Assembly: GCF_000282035.1 (NCBI RefSeq)
Contig: NZ_AKKA01000023.1
Span: forward strand, 172,494-236,493
DNA: 64,000 nt
Reading direction: 5' to 3'
DNA from: Rhizobium sp. CF122
Lineage (GTDB): Bacteria; Pseudomonadota; Alphaproteobacteria; Rhizobiales; Rhizobiaceae
A program made the position numbers and the translations under genes. The notes beneath the pieces are model-generated. The model searched no databases and was not told the origin of the DNA. It saw nothing but the letters and a program-made list of their open reading frames with translations. Numbering within the stretch: position 1 is the stretch's first letter; every line of letters begins with the position of its first letter. Below are positions 44,573 to 52,885 of this stretch, one piece after another.

Positions 44573-45012
44573 GCCTCGTCGAGCGCCGCGATATCGATCT
44601 TCACCATCTGCATCATCGCGGCCTGCACACGCATGGCCTTTTCCGCGTCCGGATCGTTGAGATAGCGCATTAAAGCGTCGGGTATGATCTGCCAGGAGAC
44701 GCCGAACCGGTCCTTCAGCCAGCCGCATTGCTGCGGCTTGCCGCTATCGAGCAACCGTTCCCAGTAGTAGTCGACCTCCGCCTGATCCTTGCAACGAACG
44801 AAGAATGAGACAGCCTCACTGAACCTGAACTGAGGGCCTCCGTTCAGGCCCATGAACTGCTGGCCTTCCAGGTCGAACGTCGCGGCAAATGCCTTTCCAT
44901 CCGGGCCTCGCTTCACCTGCGGGTCCCCGGCGTTCTTGAATATCGCCCTATAAAAGCTGATGGCGTCGTCGAGCTGGTTATCGAACCAAAGGCAAGGTGT
45001 GATCTTCTGCAT
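44560..45012 (-). CDS. VOC-family (PhnB-like) protein
   Basis: A 150-residue vicinal-oxygen-chelate fold protein of the PhnB/3-demethylubiquinone-methyltransferase-like group: ITPCLWFDNQLDDAISFYRAIFKNAG, FDLEGQQFMGLNGGPQFRFSEAVSFFVRCKDQAEVDYYWERLL, and CGWLKDRFGVSWQIIP. These have the metal-binding fold but usually no proven activity. Convergent with the LysR gene. The next gene (DUF1428) is divergent from it. Confidence 0.88.
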   Translation of the reverse strand: MQKITPCLWFDNQLDDAISFYRAIFKNAGDPQVKRGPDGKAFAATFDLEGQQFMGLNGGPQFRFSEAVSFFVRCKDQAEVDYYWERLLDSGKPQQCGWLKDRFGVSWQIIPDALMRYLNDPDAEKAMRVQAAMMQMVKIDIAALDEAYAG

Positions 45013-45220
45013 CGGTTGTCCTCCTGGCGCTTAATCTGTGGCAAGGACGCGGAAAGAGGAGGCTTGCCGACAACCGGCAGCGAATTATTCCTGATCGGAA
45101 GTTGGCGGCAATTCACTTGCCTATCGCCGATGCTGCCTAATCTTAATTTGAAGAGGGATGTCGGTCCAAGCCAACTCCGTCTGTCCTTGGACTTGCAACA
45201 ACGCAAAAAGGGAGAAAAAC

Positions 45221-45574
45221 ATGTCCTATGTCGATGGGTTCGTCGTGGCTGTACCGCAGAAGAACATTGAGGCGTACAAGGCCTTTTCCGCCACGACAGG
45301 CGCAGTATGGAAGTCCTACGGCGCAAAAGAGTTTGTGGAATGCATCGCCGACGACGTGCCGTATGGGGAACTGACCTCGTTTCCGCGCGCTGTGCAGGCG
45401 GCGGACGACGAAGTCGTGGTTTTTTCCTGGATCGTTTATGGCTCACGCCAGGAGCGCGATGACATTATGACGAAAGTGATGGCGGACCCTCGTCTTCAAG
45501 GCGACGCGTGGAAGTCGATCTTCGATGGCAAGCGGATGATCTTTGGTGGGTTCGTTCCCTTTCTGCAGCTTTGA
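45221..45574 (+). CDS. DUF1428 protein
   Basis: A 117-residue member of DUF1428, a ferredoxin-like (dimeric alpha/beta barrel) family: MSYVDGFVVAVPQKNIEAYKAFSATTGAVWKSYGAKEFVECIADDV, FSWIVYGSRQERDDIMTKVMADPRLQ and FDGKRMIFGGFVPFLQL. Function unknown. The start follows AAAGGGAG. An open frame upstream to 45158 is not supported. VOC and DUF1428 genes are often neighbours. Confidence 0.87.
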   Translation: MSYVDGFVVAVPQKNIEAYKAFSATTGAVWKSYGAKEFVECIADDVPYGELTSFPRAVQAADDEVVVFSWIVYGSRQERDDIMTKVMADPRLQGDAWKSIFDGKRMIFGGFVPFLQL

Positions 45575-45653
45575 GCAGCGGGCAGAAGCGGCATTGACAT
45601 GAGGGCAGCTCAACGCCACGTCTCGTAAAAGAGACGTAAGCGGAATCGTAGTT

Positions 45654-46076
45654 ATGGCCCAGAAGATCATCAGCATTTCCACCAGAGGCCAGGGCCTATA
45701 CGAATTTACAGCGGAGGCCGCGTCCTTTGTTCGCGCCGGTGGCGCGGCCGAGGGCCTGCTGACCGTTTTCGTGCGCCACACCTCATGCTCGCTGCTCATT
45801 CAAGAAAACGCCGACCCGGACGTCCGCACCGATCTCGATGCATTCTTTCGCCGACTGGTGCCTCCCGCTTCCGACCCTTCGATGCGCTGGATTGTTCATA
45901 CCACCGAAGGACCGGACGATATGCCGGCGCATATCAAGGCTGCGTTGACGCAGGTTTCCATCGGCATTCCGGTTGTCGGCGGGCGGCTCGCGCTCGGCAC
46001 GTGGCAGGGGATTTACCTGTTCGAACACCGCGACCGGCCGCATCGGCGCGAGATCGTGCTGCATCTGAGCGGCTGA
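45654..46076 (+). CDS. YjbQ-family protein (UPF0047, thiamine-phosphate synthase-like)
   Basis: A 140-residue protein of the YjbQ family: VFVRHTSCSLLIQENADPDVRTDLDAFFRRLVP, the central HTTEGPDDMPAHIKAAL with its metal-binding His, and GTWQGIYLFEHRDRPHRREIVLHLSG. E. coli YjbQ has weak thiamine-phosphate synthase activity and complements thiE mutants, but its true role is uncertain. A CGTCTC/GAGACG hairpin lies 20 bp before the start. Confidence 0.92.
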   Translation: MAQKIISISTRGQGLYEFTAEAASFVRAGGAAEGLLTVFVRHTSCSLLIQENADPDVRTDLDAFFRRLVPPASDPSMRWIVHTTEGPDDMPAHIKAALTQVSIGIPVVGGRLALGTWQGIYLFEHRDRPHRREIVLHLSG

Positions 46077-46179
46077 ACCGGAACTGAACGGCCGGTTCGA
46101 AGATCATTCATTTTCAGAGGGTTATGGTCACCACAAATCCCGGGTGGGAGATGTAAGCAACCGTTCACAGAGTAGTGTC

Positions 46180-46482
46180 ATGACCCATTTCATCGCCAAG
46201 GCTTCGTTTGCCGCCCTTATCGCATTGGCATCGAACCCGTTCGCGGCACCGACCGCCTCGGCTTCGGAATGGGGACGTGCACCAGCTGTCGATGTCCAAT
46301 ACCGTCCCGTGTATGCCTGCTCGCCCGTGAAAGCTGTCCAGAAGGCACGTTGGACAGGTCTGCGCTACGCGCGCGTCACGAACGTCACGCCGCGGCGTGT
46401 GGTCGTTTCCGGCCGCAATTATCGGGGCTGGGACCGGATGGTGTTCGCCAACGTTCGCGGATGCCCCTTGATCCGCCGCTGA
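46180..46482 (+). CDS. Small secreted protein, first of a tandem pair
   Basis: A 100-residue protein with a signal peptide (MTHFIAKASFAALIALASNPF up to ASASEW). The mature part of about 70 residues ends in GLRYARVTNVTPRRVVVSGR-type sequence and VFANVRGCPLIRR. It shares this C-terminal module with the next gene, including the single Cys near the end; a second Cys lies earlier (YACSPV). Probably a periplasmic disulfide-bonded module. Start at 46180 by signal-peptide position; a GTG at 46144 is open. Function unknown. Confidence 0.7.
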   Translation: MTHFIAKASFAALIALASNPFAAPTASASEWGRAPAVDVQYRPVYACSPVKAVQKARWTGLRYARVTNVTPRRVVVSGRNYRGWDRMVFANVRGCPLIRR

Positions 46483-46652
46483 TTGGCGTCGTCCACAATG
46501 GCGCCGTCAGCTTGCCTTGGCCGCGCCATTTTCGCCCTGCTTTGTGCGAATCGCATATGAATGCGCAGATCCGGAAAGGTTGGACCTGACCTTGCCGGTA
46601 AGAGTGTATCGAATGGGGAAGGGCTCTGCCGCACCCCGATGGAGAACTTTCG

Positions 46653-47003
46653 ATGATGCAATTTCTGGCCAAGGCGGGGCTTGCGACGCTGCTCGCCGCC
46701 GGCACTGTTGCCGGAGCAGCTGCACCGGCATCCGCCCAGGTAGACGTCTACATTGGCGGTGGTCGCCCGCCACCGCCTCCCGGTTACTATCGCCCGCCAC
46801 CGCCTGACTATGATCGCCCGCGGCCGCGTCCGCGTGGCTGTGACCCGCGGCTCGCAGAAGATATCGCGCGCGACTACGGCTTTCGTCGTGCCCGCGTGGT
46901 CGACGTCACGCCTCGCCGCGTGATCGTCGAGGGCTGGACGCGCCGTGGCGCCGATGAAATCAGCTTCGGCAATATCCGCGGCTGCCCGGTCCTGCGCCGC
47001 TAA
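46653..47003 (+). CDS. Small secreted proline-rich protein, second of a tandem pair
   Basis: A 116-residue protein: signal peptide (MMQFLAKAGLATLLAAGTVAGAAAPASA), a Pro/Tyr-rich linker (GGGRPPPPPGYYRPPPPDY), then the shared module with CDPRLAEDIARDYGFRRARVVDVTPRRVIV and FGNIRGCPVLRR. Two cysteines about 50 residues apart match those of the preceding gene. The proline-rich stretch could reach through peptidoglycan. A strong hairpin terminator follows (47037-47085). Family not recognised beyond small exported rhizobial proteins. The second ATG (46656) is equally possible as start. Confidence 0.72.
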   Translation: MMQFLAKAGLATLLAAGTVAGAAAPASAQVDVYIGGGRPPPPPGYYRPPPPDYDRPRPRPRGCDPRLAEDIARDYGFRRARVVDVTPRRVIVEGWTRRGADEISFGNIRGCPVLRR

Positions 47004-47036
47004 CGGTCCCGATCACCAGACTCTGAAAAAAATAGA

Positions 47037-47085
47037 AAACCGCCTTTGCCAACGTCATTCGGTTCCGGCAAAGGCGGTTTTTTAG
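47037..47085. terminator. Bidirectional rho-independent terminator
   Basis: A 14-bp stem (AAACCGCCTTTGCC / GGCAAAGGCGGTTT) with a 16-nt loop, followed by TTTTTT on the plus strand and preceded by an A-rich run, so it can stop transcripts of both the secreted-protein genes and the convergent EamA gene. Confidence 0.85.
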
Positions 47086-47088
47086 CAC

Positions 47089-48069
47089 TTAGGGGATCGC
47101 GTGCGCGGCCAATTGAGCTGGTTGCCCCACGTCGCCGGTCTCGTCGGTCGATGTTGCAAGCGGCGCCTGGTTGTCGGCTGAAACGACGGCTCGCGGCAGG
47201 GGCGTGCCACGCTTCTTTTCACGCGCCAGCGTCAGCAAGCCCGAGCAGATAATGAGAACGATGCCGGCAGCCATTGGCAGGTCGATCGTGTCGTCGAAGA
47301 TCAGATATCCGAATGCGATCGCCCACAGCATCTGGCTGTACTGAGGAGGGGCGACCAGGCTTGCCGGTGCCAGCCGCGCGGCTGTCATCAGCAGCACGTT
47401 ACCGGCCGCGCCAAGCAGGCCATAGCTTGCGATGAACAACCACTGGCGCGGGGTTGGAACAACCATCTCCGACAGCATCAGAATGCCACTGACGGCAAGC
47501 GTGCCGAGCAAGGCTGCGCCGTACAGCGACAGGCGCTTTTCGGCCGGCCCCATCTTTCGCATGATGACGATCGAGATTGCTGCAGCCAGGCCGCCGATCG
47601 CCGCCGCAAGATGACCGACCGACAAATCGCGGAAGCCCGGACGGAGCACGACCAGAACGCCGATGAAGCCGACGATGACGGCGGCCCAGCGCTGCCAGCG
47701 TACGTCTTCCCCGAGAAAGATGACGGACAGAATGGTCACGAACGACGGCAGAAGGAACAGCAGACAGAAGGCCTCAGCCATCGGCAGCTTTGTGAATGTG
47801 ATGATCGAAGCGATTGCTCCGATTGCGCCGCAGACGAACCGCAGCAGCCAAAGCGTGCGGTTCGTGCTTCTGAAGATATCGCGCCAGGTGTCATCTCTGC
47901 CTTTGATGAAGGGCAGCGCGGCGCAGCCGAATAGCGCGCCGACGAAGGCGATCTGATAGGCGGGAACCCCGCCATGCAATATCTTGATCGATGCATCGCT
48001 GAAGGCAAATACGGCATAGGCGCCAAACGCGACGAGAACACCGCGCAGCGGCGAAGAATGGGCTGTCAT
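47089..48069 (-). CDS. EamA/DMT-family transporter
   Basis: A 326-residue, 10-TM transporter with two EamA repeats (LVAFGAYAVFAFSDASIKILHGGVPAYQIAF, and GTLAVSGILMLSEMVVPTP onward) and a hydrophilic C-terminal tail of about 40 residues. The AYAVFAFSDASIK start is common to a rhizobial group related to S-adenosylmethionine or riboflavin-type carriers, but the substrate is not known. Unlinked in sequence to the other EamA protein in the window. Confidence 0.88.
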   Translation of the reverse strand: MTAHSSPLRGVLVAFGAYAVFAFSDASIKILHGGVPAYQIAFVGALFGCAALPFIKGRDDTWRDIFRSTNRTLWLLRFVCGAIGAIASIITFTKLPMAEAFCLLFLLPSFVTILSVIFLGEDVRWQRWAAVIVGFIGVLVVLRPGFRDLSVGHLAAAIGGLAAAISIVIMRKMGPAEKRLSLYGAALLGTLAVSGILMLSEMVVPTPRQWLFIASYGLLGAAGNVLLMTAARLAPASLVAPPQYSQMLWAIAFGYLIFDDTIDLPMAAGIVLIICSGLLTLAREKKRGTPLPRAVVSADNQAPLATSTDETGDVGQPAQLAAHAIP

Positions 48070-48185
48070 GGATCTAGAATCGTCCGCAGGAGAGCCTTTG
48101 AACTCTTACGGACCGCCGGCGGCAACGCGAGAGCCGATTGCGAATAGCTGCCATGCACAATCGCAAGCCCGGCTGTCATCATTTA

Positions 48186-48671
48186 TCAGCTCGCATATGC
48201 CTCCAGGGGACTTTGCGAGCGCCGTCGGAGGAAATCCACGAGCAGGGGGTGCTGACCTTTCAGGATCTTTCGCTCCGCATCCGCCAGCGTGAACCATTCG
48301 GCTCGATCCACTTCGGGAAATTCCACCATCACGCCGGAGCGCGGCGGCCACTCCATCCGGAAGCGATTGCTGGCAGTTGCTTCCAGATCGATGTCGGCCT
48401 CGACGGCCCAGGCAACAACGATCTTGCCACCGGGTTGCTTATATTCCCCGAGATGATGAAAGCTTCCTTCGACGTCGACGCCCAGTTCTTCGCGGGCTTC
48501 ACGTCTTGCCGCATCAAGTTCATCTTCGTCCTCGTCGACGAGGCCCTTGGGGATCGACCAGGCGCCGATGTCCTTCTTCGCCCAGTAGGGCCCCCCCGGA
48601 TGAACCAGGAGAACCTCGTAGCCACCATCGTGGAGGCGGTAAATCAGCAGGCCTGCACTTCGCTTCGCCAT
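48186..48671 (-). CDS. NUDIX hydrolase
   Basis: A 161-residue NUDIX-fold protein. The NUDIX box is G-x5-E-x7-REAREELGV within IPKGLVDEDEDELDAARREAREELGV. The N-terminal AGLLIYRLHDGGYEVLLVHPGGPYWAKKDIGAWSIPKG and the later PGGKIVVAWAVEADID resemble a group related to bis(5'-nucleosyl)-tetraphosphatases and used in nucleotide sanitation. Substrate undetermined. Cytoplasmic. The small hypothetical gene at 48736 lies 64 bp upstream on the same strand. Confidence 0.9.
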   Translation of the reverse strand: MAKRSAGLLIYRLHDGGYEVLLVHPGGPYWAKKDIGAWSIPKGLVDEDEDELDAARREAREELGVDVEGSFHHLGEYKQPGGKIVVAWAVEADIDLEATASNRFRMEWPPRSGVMVEFPEVDRAEWFTLADAERKILKGQHPLLVDFLRRRSQSPLEAYAS

Positions 48672-48735
48672 ATCGACTGCATCCTTCTGCTTACGGGGAA
48701 GAGCACTGGGCGCGGTTCGCGCCCAGTGTGCTGTT

Positions 48736-48996
48736 TTAATTAGGGGTCTGGCGAAGAGCCACGCCGTAGTCGCGGTAAACGCTCAGGCAATCGGTGTAGC
48801 TAAGCGAGCCGTTCTCGCCGTAAATGACATGGGCGCTGGATGCGCTGGTCGCCGCTTCTTCCGATACGAAGAGGATCGCCTCGCCAAGCGATTTTCCCGT
48901 GATCGGCTCTTCGGTGCCGTCTTCCTGCGTGATGCCTTCAATAATTGCCGCTATCTGGCGGTGGCTGAAAACCGCCCGTCTGTCTTCCGGTGTCAT
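48736..48996 (-). CDS. Small hypothetical protein (86 aa)
   Basis: An 86-residue cytoplasmic protein (MTPEDRRAVFSHRQIAAIIEGITQEDGTEEPITGKSLGEAILFVSEEAATSASSAHVIYGENG). It has no signal peptide or membrane segment and no recognised family. Codon use and composition look like a normal gene of this genome. AGAGG precedes the ATG. It is co-oriented with the NUDIX gene 64 bp downstream, possibly one transcript. Confidence 0.6.
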   Translation of the reverse strand: MTPEDRRAVFSHRQIAAIIEGITQEDGTEEPITGKSLGEAILFVSEEAATSASSAHVIYGENGSLSYTDCLSVYRDYGVALRQTPN

Positions 48997-49375
48997 TGTC
49001 CTTACCTCTGCTTGAAATCAATGGATCTATCTGCCCAGCCGAAGCGGTTTCATGACTTCTTGCACAGCTCTGCCGAAATAGCTGCTCCGCTCGTCGGAAT
49101 GCTCTAACAATGAGGGGCGGCAGGCGCTTTACCTAACCGTCGCCCGATATCGCCGTGCGCGCAAACCGCAGCTGCCGGCCGACTTAGGTCGCGATCCGCA
49201 ACAGGTCGCGACAGGGCACTAGATAGAGTCGGATCATCGACCGACAAGATGGTTGCTGATAACTATCACCATCTAGTGACATGAAGGTCGATCCTGCTCA
49301 TCACGATTGCGTTTGGCAATCGGGATGCATGCCCCTATATCGACGCTCACCACGCAAACAGAAGCGACAACGGAT
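48997..49375. other. Intergenic region with a separated inverted repeat
   Basis: 379 bp without a gene. It contains a perfect 8-bp inverted repeat, CACTAGAT (49217-49224) and ATCTAGTG (49271-49278), with a 46-bp spacer. No clear promoter or terminator was recognised. Confidence 0.4.
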
Positions 49376-49864
49376 ATGTTTCAAGCCGCGACCATAAATT
49401 CCACCAACAAGGTCGATTTCTACGCGGAGCTTTGCCAGCAGCTTAAGGGCCTGCTGCACGGTGAAAGCGATACGATCGCCAATGCCGCGAATACGTCGGC
49501 TCTGATGTTCGAAATGATGCCGGATCTGAACTGGGCAGGCTTCTACTTCCTCAAGTCGGATAGCGAGCTGGTTCTGGGGCCGTTCCAGGGGAAGGCGGCA
49601 TGCGTCCGCATTGCGGTCGGCCGCGGTGTTTGCGGTACGGCTGTGGAAAAGGGGGCTTCGATCCTTGTCGAGGACGTAAATGCGTTTCCCGGGCATATCG
49701 CCTGTGACGCCGCGTCGCGTTCGGAACTCGTGGTACCGCTTCATCACGATGGTAAAGTTCTTGGCGTCATCGATCTGGACAGCCCGACCGCGTCGCGCTT
49801 CGACGCCGAGGATCAGGCCGGCGTCGAAGCTCTGGCCCGGATTTTCGTCGAGGCGAGCTACTGA
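49376..49864 (+). CDS. Free methionine-(R)-sulfoxide reductase (GAF domain)
   Basis: A 162-residue GAF-domain enzyme that reduces free methionine-R-sulfoxide with thioredoxin or glutaredoxin. The three family cysteines are visible: AACVRIAVGRGVCGTAVEKGAS and HIACDAASRSELVVPL. Also typical are NWAGFYFL, LGPFQGK and GVIDLDSP. Start at 49376 (MFQAATIN) is most likely; ATGs at 49307 and 49325 are in frame. It faces the cyd operon across a shared terminator. Confidence 0.88.
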   Translation: MFQAATINSTNKVDFYAELCQQLKGLLHGESDTIANAANTSALMFEMMPDLNWAGFYFLKSDSELVLGPFQGKAACVRIAVGRGVCGTAVEKGASILVEDVNAFPGHIACDAASRSELVVPLHHDGKVLGVIDLDSPTASRFDAEDQAGVEALARIFVEASY

Positions 49865-49892
49865 ACCTCTGCGGCTCGGTATCGCTCAAAGC

Positions 49893-49932
49893 AAAGGGAC
49901 ACGCTCGTGCAAGCGCGTCCCTTCGTTGTTTT
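49893..49932. terminator. Bidirectional terminator between fRMsr gene and cydX
   Basis: A 12-bp stem with one mismatch (AAGGGACACGCT / AGCGCGTCCCTT; 49894-49905 and 49912-49923), 6-nt loop, followed by CGTTGTTTT on the plus strand; the other side reads TTTGCTTTG on the minus strand. Confidence 0.75.
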
Positions 49933-49948
49933 CAATGAGAGCTAAGCG

Positions 49949-50059
49949 CTACTGCTTTCGCTTCTTGGCCTCGTCGTCCATCAACTCATACCACATCGCG
50001 TTGAGGACGGCGAAGGCGGCGGCCAGAGGCAGGCCGAGGATCCATGCGAAATACCACAT
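49949..50059 (-). CDS. cydX: Cytochrome bd oxidase small subunit CydX
   Basis: A 36-residue single-span protein starting MWYFAWILGLPLAAAFAVLN and continuing with MWYELMDDEAKKRKQ. The MWYFAW start, single helix and following short charged tail are the CydX/YbgT/CbdX pattern; this subunit stabilises the heme groups of cytochrome bd. It starts 12 bp after the cydB stop, with AAGGAGAAAG at good spacing. It is the last gene of the gbsR-cydDCAB-cydX operon and is easily missed because of its length. Confidence 0.93.
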   Translation of the reverse strand: MWYFAWILGLPLAAAFAVLNAMWYELMDDEAKKRKQ

Positions 50060-50071
50060 CGTCTTTCTCCT

Positions 50072-51226
50072 TCAGTAGGCGTGGCCGCTCTTGTCGGTGA
50101 CCGTCTTCTCGTCGACTTTGCCCCAGAGGACTTTGTAAACCCAGGCGGTGTAGGCGACGATTATCGGCAGGAAAATTAGCGACACGACGAGCATGACGAA
50201 CAGCGTCGTGTGGCTCGACGAGGCATCCCATACCGTCAGGCTCGACCTCGGGTCGAGTGAGGAGGGCAGGATGAACGGGAACATCGAGAGACCGACGGTC
50301 GAGATGATGCCGAAGATCGAGAGCTTGCTGAAGAGCAGGGTAGCGACTTCCCATTTTGCCCGGAGGGCGAGGAAGGCTGCTGCTGCACCGAGGAAGCCGA
50401 GGATCGGCGCAATCAGCATCCACGGGTAGGTGCTATAGTTCGCCAGCCAGGAGCCATCGTGGGTGGCCGTCTTGAGCAGAGGGTTCGACGGGCCGGCCGG
50501 GATGATCTCGCTGGTGATGCTGTAGCCGTTCACTGCGAGCACCAGGAAGAGGCCACCGAGCGCGAAAAGGATGATGACGGCAAGCGCGGCGAGGCTGCCG
50601 TAGCTTCTGGCCCGCTCGGCGACCGGCCCGCTTGCTTTCAGGACGAGCCAGGAAGCGCCGTGCATGACGAACATGGCGACCGAGAGCAGGCCACAAAGCA
50701 GAGCGTAAGGGTTGAGAAGGCCAAAGAACGAGCCCTCATAGAAGATGCGCATGTCAGCCGGGTCGAAGCGGAACGGCACGCCTTGCAGCACGTTGCCAAC
50801 GGCGACGCCGAAGATCAGCGACGGTACGAAACCGCCGACGAACAGCGCGAAGTCCCAGTTGTTGCGCCAGCGGGCGCTCTCGCGCTTCGAGCGGTACTTG
50901 AAGCCGACCGGGCGCAGGATGAGCGCGAACAGGATCGCGAACATCGCGAGGTAGAAGCCCGAGAACGACACCGCATAAAGCGGCGGCCAGGCGGCGAAAG
51001 TAGCGGCCCCGCCAACGATCAGCCAGACCTGGTTTCCTTCCCAGACAGGGCCGATCGTGTTGATGGCGACGCGGCGCTCCGTATCCGTCTTGGCGACGAA
51101 AGGCAACAACGTGCCGACGCCGAGATCGAAGCCATCCGTGGCGGCAAAGCCGATCAGGAGTACGCCGAGAAGCAGCCACCAGATCAAGCGCAGGATTTCG
51201 TAGTCTATCAGTTCGTGCAGGATCAT
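50072..51226 (-). CDS. cydB: Cytochrome bd ubiquinol oxidase subunit II
   Basis: A 384-residue membrane subunit of the bd-type terminal oxidase, starting MILHELIDYEILRLIWWLLLGVLLIGFAATDGFDLGVG (the family's conserved start), with PVWEGNQVWLIVGGAATFAAWPPLY and GLSMFPFILPSSLDP. About eight or nine TM helices. It lies 6 bp after cydA and 12 bp before cydX. With CydA it oxidises quinol and reduces O2 at high affinity without pumping protons. Confidence 0.96.
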   Translation of the reverse strand: MILHELIDYEILRLIWWLLLGVLLIGFAATDGFDLGVGTLLPFVAKTDTERRVAINTIGPVWEGNQVWLIVGGAATFAAWPPLYAVSFSGFYLAMFAILFALILRPVGFKYRSKRESARWRNNWDFALFVGGFVPSLIFGVAVGNVLQGVPFRFDPADMRIFYEGSFFGLLNPYALLCGLLSVAMFVMHGASWLVLKASGPVAERARSYGSLAALAVIILFALGGLFLVLAVNGYSITSEIIPAGPSNPLLKTATHDGSWLANYSTYPWMLIAPILGFLGAAAAFLALRAKWEVATLLFSKLSIFGIISTVGLSMFPFILPSSLDPRSSLTVWDASSSHTTLFVMLVVSLIFLPIIVAYTAWVYKVLWGKVDEKTVTDKSGHAY

Positions 51227-51232
51227 GACGGG

Positions 51233-52813
51233 TCACTCCGCAGCGGGAACGAGGGTTTCGGAAATAAGCTCTGCTTGCGGCTCGTCGTCCGGCTCCGGTC
51301 CCTTCTGGATGGCTCTGATCATAAGCGTCATCTCGACGATGATGAGCGTTGTATAGAGCGCAGCAAAGCCGACGATGGTCAGCAGAACCGTGCTTGCGCC
51401 GAGGCTCGACACCGCCATTGCCGTCGGCAGAACGCCTTCGATAACCCACGGCTGACGGCCGATTTCGGCAACGATCCAGCCTGCTTCGATGGCAATCCAG
51501 GGAAGCGGGATCGCGAAAACGGCGATCTTCAGCAGGAATGGGTACTTATCCAGGTGCCGCCGTGCCGAAAGCCAAAAGAAGGTCGCCGTCAGGACGATGA
51601 AGAACATGCCGAGCCCGACCATGATGCGGAACGACCAGAAGAGGGTCGGCACATGCGGAATGGTATCATGCGCGGCCTGGGCGATCTGCGCCTCAGTCGC
51701 CTGGCGCGGATCGTCAACGTAGCGCTTCAGAAGAAGAGCGTAGCCGAGCTGGTGTCCCAGTTCCTCGAACGAGGTGCGGACCTGAGGCGCGATACCGTCC
51801 GGCGTTGCTGCAGCGCGGATCTGCATCAGCGCGTCGTAGGCCTTGATGCCGTCGCGGATGCGGGCTTCCGCCTGCTGCTCGAGCTTGTCGATACCGGGTA
51901 TCTCCGTCGTCAGCGAACGGGTGCCGATCAAACCCATCACCCAAGGAATGTGAACGGCGAAATGTGTCTCGCGTGCCTCCTGGTCGGGAAAGCCGAAGGC
52001 GGTGAAGGCGGCGGGTGCCGGTTCGGTCTCCCACATCGCCTCGATGGCGGCGAGCTTCATCTTCTGGTTTTCGGTTGCGAGATAGCCGCTTTCGTCACCG
52101 AGGACGACGACCGAAAGCGCCGATGCCAGACCGAACGATGCCGCAACCGTCATCGAGCGCTTGGCGATTTCGAGGTGCCGGCCCTTCAGTAGGTACCAGG
52201 CCGAGACGCCGAGCACGAAGATCGACGCACAGACATAACCGGCTGAGACGGTATGGACGAACTTCGCCTGGGCGACGGGGTTGAAGACCACGTCGAAGAA
52301 ACTGGTGATTTCCATGCGCATCGTCTGCGGATTGAGCGCCGAGCCGACCGGGTTCTGCATCCAGCCGTTGGCAACGAGGATCCAGAGCGCCGAGAAGTTG
52401 GAGCCGAGCGCCACGCACCATGTCGCCACGAGGTGACCGACCTTCGAAAGCTTGTCCCATCCGAAGAAGAACAGGCCGACGAAGGTTGCCTCAAGGAAGA
52501 AGGCCATGAGACCCTCGATGGCCAGCGGGGCGCCGAAGATATCGCCGACATAGTAGCTGTAGTAGCTCCAGTTCATGCCGAACTGGAACTCCATGACGAT
52601 GCCGGTGGCGACGCCGATCGCAAAGTTGATGCCGAAGAGTACGCCCCAGAACTTCGTCATCTGCCGCCAGACGTGGCGGCCCGTCATGACGTAGACGGTT
52701 TCCATGATGGCGAGCAGTACGGAAAGCCCGAGCGTCAAAGGCACGAATAAAAAGTGGTAAAGCGCAGTCAGCGCAAATTGGAAGCGCGATAGCGCGACGA
52801 TGTCTAGTTCCAT
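51233..52813 (-). CDS. cydA: Cytochrome bd ubiquinol oxidase subunit I
   Basis: A 526-residue heme-carrying subunit. It starts LDIVALSRFQFALTALYHFLFVPLTLGLSVLLAIMET, including the heme b595/d ligand His (ALYHFLF). GFNWS-type FGMNWSYYSYYVGDIFGAPLAIEGLMAFFLEATFVGLFFFGW, and the quinol-binding region with the Q-loop (about residues 250-390) of the long type, fit E. coli-like CydA (522 residues). The Met/His ligands for heme b558 lie in MQNPVGSAL and VHTVSAGY segments. Preceded by cydC with a 72-bp gap. Confidence 0.96.
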   Translation of the reverse strand: MELDIVALSRFQFALTALYHFLFVPLTLGLSVLLAIMETVYVMTGRHVWRQMTKFWGVLFGINFAIGVATGIVMEFQFGMNWSYYSYYVGDIFGAPLAIEGLMAFFLEATFVGLFFFGWDKLSKVGHLVATWCVALGSNFSALWILVANGWMQNPVGSALNPQTMRMEITSFFDVVFNPVAQAKFVHTVSAGYVCASIFVLGVSAWYLLKGRHLEIAKRSMTVAASFGLASALSVVVLGDESGYLATENQKMKLAAIEAMWETEPAPAAFTAFGFPDQEARETHFAVHIPWVMGLIGTRSLTTEIPGIDKLEQQAEARIRDGIKAYDALMQIRAAATPDGIAPQVRTSFEELGHQLGYALLLKRYVDDPRQATEAQIAQAAHDTIPHVPTLFWSFRIMVGLGMFFIVLTATFFWLSARRHLDKYPFLLKIAVFAIPLPWIAIEAGWIVAEIGRQPWVIEGVLPTAMAVSSLGASTVLLTIVGFAALYTTLIIVEMTLMIRAIQKGPEPDDEPQAELISETLVPAAE

Positions 52814-52885
52814 TGTCTTTCTCCCACGGTCCCACGGGGTACGAAGGGTTCCGCCAAACCGGATTGCCTGGCGGTCATGTGTGGT

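Noticed and set aside
50459..52192. 577-codon plus-strand frame over cydA/cydB
   Set aside because: Antisense shadow of two clear membrane-protein genes.
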